NCBI GenBank assembly: GCA_947624075.1
Contig: CANQIM010000037.1
Span: forward strand, 1 to 9,149
Direction of reading: 5' to 3'
Length of the DNA: 9,149 bases
Source: an uncultured Bacilli bacterium
GTDB lineage: Bacteria; Bacillota_I; Bacilli_A; RF39; UBA660
Each line of letters starts with the position of its first letter. The stretch's first letter is position 1. The notes beneath the pieces were generated by a model. It saw only the letters and a program-made list of their open reading frames with translations. It ran no database searches and had not been told where the DNA came from. The position numbers and the translations under genes were made by a program. This document shows, piece by piece, positions 7,002 through 9,149 of the stretch.

Positions 7002-7080
7002 GTTTACAGAAATTGCAACGACAGAAAAAGGAATGTTTGTTTTTCATAGATTATCACCTATAATATTTTATGAAATTAGT

Positions 7081-7119
7081 TTTTAATTGGTACTTTTAAT
7101 TTAGGCTTTTAATTGATAT
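7081..7119 (+). repeat. Three direct 13-bp repeats in the hydrogenase promoter
   Basis: The octamer TTTTAATT occurs at 7081, 7094 and 7107, exactly 13 bases apart, so the segment consists of three tandem 13-mers (TTTTAATTGGTAC, TTTTAATTTAGGC, TTTTAATTGATAT). The second copy falls at the -35 position and the third abuts the -10 box. This could be a regulator-binding array or AT-rich chance; the exact period favours the former only modestly. Confidence 0.55.
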
Positions 7120-7122
7120 AAT
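7094..7122 (+). promoter_or_regulatory. Extended -10 promoter of the hydrogenase gene
   Basis: TATAAT at 7117-7122 is preceded by TG at 7114-7115, a perfect extended -10 (TGnTATAAT). The -35 position 17 bp upstream holds only TTTTAA (7094-7099), three matches to consensus, which an extended -10 can tolerate. Initiation is expected near 7129, a few bases before the GGAGGT ribosome binding site at 7133-7138. A weak -35 lying inside direct repeats is compatible with activator or repressor control. Confidence 0.7.
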
Positions 7123-7144
7123 TTAAATAGTTGGAGGTATCATA

Positions 7145-8569
7145 GTGAAGTATAAATGTAGTATTTGTGGTAAAGTTTTTGAAAGTAATGAGAGTATTGT
7201 TAAATGTCCTTATTGTAATGCTGAAGGAGAAAAGATTAGTAAAGTTTTAGAAAATGATACTTTAAATAAAGGACCCATTCCTATTTCAGAAAATAATCCT
7301 GGTATAATGCGTATTGAAGAACGCTGTATTAAATGTGGTAGATGTAGAACAATATGTCAAACACAAGTTGGTGTTTTATATGATTTTAATAAAGCTAAAA
7401 GAGAAGTATGTCTATCCTGTGGTCAATGTATTTTGAATTGTCCAGTTGGGGCTTTAGTACCAAGATTTAATTATAAGAAAATACTTGATTATTTACATGA
7501 TACTAAAAAGGTAGTAGTTGCTTTTACATCTCCTGCTGTAAGAGTTGCTTTAGGTGAAGAGTTTCAAAGCCTAGAAGATAATGTTGAAGGAAAGATGGTT
7601 ACAGCTTTGAGAAAATTAGGCTTTGACTATGTTTTAGATACTACTTTTGGCGCTGATTTAACAATTATGGAAGAAGCAAGTGAATTTGTAGAGCGTCTTA
7701 AAGCAAAGAAAAACTTGCCTCAATTTAGTAGCTGCTGTCCAGCTTGGGTAAGATATTTGGAAATTTATCATCCTGATTTGATTAATCATTTGTCTACTTG
7801 TAAAAGTCCTATTGGTATGCAAGGAACTATGATTAAGAGTTATTTTAGTGAAATGATAGGTGTTGATAAAGAAGATATTATAGCTGTTGCAATTACACCA
7901 TGTACAGCAAAAAAAAGAGAAATAACTTTACTTGATAATACAGATACTGATTATGTTATTACAACAACAGAACTTGCTATGATGCTAAGAGAAAGTGCAA
8001 TTGATTTTAATTCTTTAGAAGAAGGAACTTTTGATAAATTGATGAATCGAGGTAGTGGTGGAGGAGTAATTTTTGGAAGTTCTGGTGGAGTAACAGAATC
8101 TCTTGCTAGAACAGCCTATCACTTTCTAACTGGTGAAGATGCCCCTTCAAAATTATTAGAATTTAACTCAGTACGTGGCTATGAAACTTGTAAAGAAGCA
8201 GTCTTAGAAATTGGTGAAAATAAGTTGAATTTATTAGTCATTCATGGTATGCTAAATATCGAGGACATTTTAAAAGAAATAGAGCAAGGTAGTAAGAAAT
8301 ATGACTTTATTGAAGTTATGAATTGTCCTTTAGGATGCGTTGGTGGTGGAGGTCAGCCATTAGGAATTGTTTCTAAACAGAAAGAAACAGTTGAGAAAAG
8401 AAGTAAAGGCTTATATAAGGAAGATAGTAATCTTTTTATAAGAGCAAGCTATCAAAACCCTGATATAATTGATATTTATAAAAGTTACTTAGAAAGACCT
8501 TTAAGCCCTAAAGCAGAAGAACTTCTTCATACAAGTTATGAGGATAGAAGTAGTATATTAGGAGAATAA
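7145..8569 (+). CDS. hydA: Monomeric [FeFe] hydrogenase with rubredoxin-like N-terminal domain
   Basis: The enzyme would interconvert protons and H2 in the cytosol. Domains in order: a rubredoxin-like or zinc-ribbon head (C5-x2-C8, C21-x2-C24), two [4Fe-4S] ferredoxin clusters (C61/C64/C67/C71 and C89/C92/C95/C99), and the H-cluster domain. H-cluster motifs are SSCCPAW (195-201, with C197 as candidate proton relay and C198 as ligand), TPCTAKKRE (251-259, ligand C253) and EVMNCPLGC (390-398, ligands C394 and C398) followed by GGGGQP. All four cluster cysteines are kept, with 55 residues between the first two as in Clostridium pasteurianum CpI. The canonical MPC and MACPGGC are altered to TPC and MNCPLGC, so it is not a textbook group A enzyme and may fall in group B or another divergent clade. 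The GTG start at 7145 has GGAGGT 6 nt upstream. No hydE, hydF or hydG is in the window; they would be needed elsewhere. The electron partner is unknown; rubrerythrin follows 38 nt downstream. Confidence 0.93.
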   Translation: MKYKCSICGKVFESNESIVKCPYCNAEGEKISKVLENDTLNKGPIPISENNPGIMRIEERCIKCGRCRTICQTQVGVLYDFNKAKREVCLSCGQCILNCPVGALVPRFNYKKILDYLHDTKKVVVAFTSPAVRVALGEEFQSLEDNVEGKMVTALRKLGFDYVLDTTFGADLTIMEEASEFVERLKAKKNLPQFSSCCPAWVRYLEIYHPDLINHLSTCKSPIGMQGTMIKSYFSEMIGVDKEDIIAVAITPCTAKKREITLLDNTDTDYVITTTELAMMLRESAIDFNSLEEGTFDKLMNRGSGGGVIFGSSGGVTESLARTAYHFLTGEDAPSKLLEFNSVRGYETCKEAVLEIGENKLNLLVIHGMLNIEDILKEIEQGSKKYDFIEVMNCPLGCVGGGGQPLGIVSKQKETVEKRSKGLYKEDSNLFIRASYQNPDIIDIYKSYLERPLSPKAEELLHTSYEDRSSILGE

Positions 8570-8577
8570 ATCCTTAA

Positions 8578-8589
8578 TATAAATTTATA
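8578..8589. repeat. Perfect 12-bp palindrome between hydrogenase and rubrerythrin genes
   Basis: TATAAATTTATA is its own reverse complement and sits in the 38-nt gap, 18 nt before the rubrerythrin ATG. It does not fit the PerR or Fur box spacing well, and AT-only palindromes are common at this base composition. An operator role is only a possibility. Confidence 0.3.
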
Positions 8590-8607
8590 AAGAAAGAGGT
8601 AGAAAAT

Positions 8608-9147
8608 ATGGAATTAAAAGGAAGTAAAACTGAACAAAATTTAATGACTGCATTTGCAGGTGAAAGCCAAGCTAGAAATAAATATACTTATTATGCTAGC
8701 AAAGCTAAAAAGGATGGTTATGAACAATTAGCAGCTATCTTTTTAGAAACAGCTGAAAATGAAAAAGAGCATGCTAAATTATGGTTTAAAGAATTACATG
8801 GAGGAGATATTCCAACTACAGAAGAAAATTTACAAGATGCTGCAAATGGTGAAAACTATGAATGGACAGAAATGTATAAAGAATTTGCCGAAACTGCTAA
8901 AGAAGAAGGATTTACTCGTTTAGCATTCCTTTTTGAAAAAGTAGGAGAAATTGAAAAAGAACATGAAAAGAGATACTTAAAATTACTTCAAAATATTAAA
9001 GATGATAGAGTATTCCACAAAGATGGTGAAAAGATTTGGGTATGCCGTAACTGTGGACATGTTTATACAGGAAAAGATGCTTTAGAAGTATGTCCAGTAT
9101 GTAGTCATAAACAAAGCTTTATGGAATTAAAAGCTGAAAATTATTAA
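8608..9147 (+). CDS. rbr: Rubrerythrin, di-iron peroxidase
   Basis: Rubrerythrin reduces hydrogen peroxide to water in the cytosol of anaerobes, taking electrons from rubredoxin or NAD(P)H-linked reductases. The four-helix di-iron domain spans about residues 1-130, with metal-ligand candidates E19, E52-x2-H55, E85, E88 and E116-x2-H119 in the family pattern (AFAGESQARNKY, ENEKEHA, NYEWTEMY, EIEKEHEKRY). The C-terminal rubredoxin-like domain has C146-x2-C149 and C162-x2-C165 binding one iron. The length of 179 aa is close to that of classical rubrerythrin and every ligand position is filled, so it should be active. The ATG at 8608 has AGAGGT (8595-8600) 7 nt upstream. The 38-nt gap from the hydrogenase and the lack of a clear promoter or terminator between them suggest one transcript, linking H2 metabolism to peroxide defence. 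The gene ends two bases before the window does, so its terminator is not visible. Confidence 0.96.
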   Translation: MELKGSKTEQNLMTAFAGESQARNKYTYYASKAKKDGYEQLAAIFLETAENEKEHAKLWFKELHGGDIPTTEENLQDAANGENYEWTEMYKEFAETAKEEGFTRLAFLFEKVGEIEKEHEKRYLKLLQNIKDDRVFHKDGEKIWVCRNCGHVYTGKDALEVCPVCSHKQSFMELKAENY

Positions 9148-9149
9148 AA

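Larger units (their letters stand above)
6874..7144. other. AT-rich intergenic region, 271 bases
   Basis: No long forward ORF is present. A forward frame from TTG 6934 to 7086 (50 codons) lacks a good ribosome binding site. A minus-strand frame from ATG 7047 down to 6835 encodes 70 aa with a CxCxxC N-terminus and a very hydrophobic remainder, and has AGGTGA on the minus strand (7059-7054) 6 nt before its ATG. Its 3' end is antisense to the Lys/Glu-rich end of the ysxE-like gene, which by itself produces Phe/Leu runs, so it is not annotated as a gene. The gap also contains a possible terminator (6978-7001) and the hydrogenase promoter with its repeats (7081-7122). Confidence 0.6.

Noticed and set aside
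6934..7086. 50-codon forward ORF from TTG 6934
   Set aside because: It has a rare start codon, only a weak upstream purine stretch, no recognisable motif, and it overlaps a possible terminator.
8576..8590. PerR box upstream of rubrerythrin
   Set aside because: The right half matches but the left half does not at the required 7-1-7 spacing; only an even palindrome is present.
1..9149. TGA read as tryptophan (mycoplasma code)
   Set aside because: Tryptophans use TGG, and no open frame needs TGA read-through to stay intact; TGA is simply unused as a stop in these eight genes.
1..9149. CRISPR array, insertion sequence, tRNA, rRNA, riboswitch or defence system
   Set aside because: No spaced identical repeats, transposase, terminal inverted repeats or recognisable structured RNA was found on either strand.

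Overview
The window reads as very AT-rich, low-GC Gram-positive (Bacillota) chromosome. Purine-rich ribosome binding sites precede most genes and near-consensus TATAAT boxes are common. All eight stop codons are TAA or TAG, tryptophan is read from TGG, and no TGA is needed in any frame, so nothing points to the mycoplasma code. Spore-coat family genes (spoVID-like, ysxE/cotS-like) next to an [FeFe] hydrogenase and a rubrerythrin suggest an anaerobic member of the Bacilli/Erysipelotrichia side of the Bacillota with spore-forming ancestry. I cannot name the species.

Layout: all eight supported genes lie on the + strand. (1) tig (trigger factor, 38-1354), with its own -10 box and a strong terminator. 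(2) lon (1482-3794), with its own sigma-A-type promoter, runs directly into two adjacent genes of unknown function (3794-4432 and 4434-5081). These two are diverged copies of one another, and the run ends at a terminator whose loop contains the second gene's stop codon. (3) A spoVID-like morphogenetic gene (5127-5984) overlaps a ysxE/CotS-family kinase-like gene (5977-6873), probably behind a sporulation-type promoter. (4) A 271-base AT-rich gap holds a possible terminator, a possible minus-strand small ORF and a direct-repeat promoter region. (5) A redox pair follows: a monomeric [FeFe] hydrogenase with a rubredoxin-like N-terminus (7145-8569) and rubrerythrin (8608-9147).

The order tig - lon - (two unknowns) - spoVID - ysxE looks like a contracted form of the Bacillus subtilis tig-clpX-lonB-lonA-ysxC-hem genes-spoVID-ysxE stretch, with the middle genes missing and two unknown genes in their place. 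The last two genes plausibly form a redox/oxygen-defence unit. The rubredoxin-like heads of both proteins share the same cysteine spacing, and hydrogenase-rubrerythrin linkage is known in clostridia.

The most interesting items are the unknown tandem paralog pair, the kinase-like protein that appears to lack catalytic residues, the variant H-cluster motifs in the hydrogenase, and the 13-bp phased repeats in its promoter. I see no CRISPR array, tRNA, rRNA, insertion sequence, phage or defence system.
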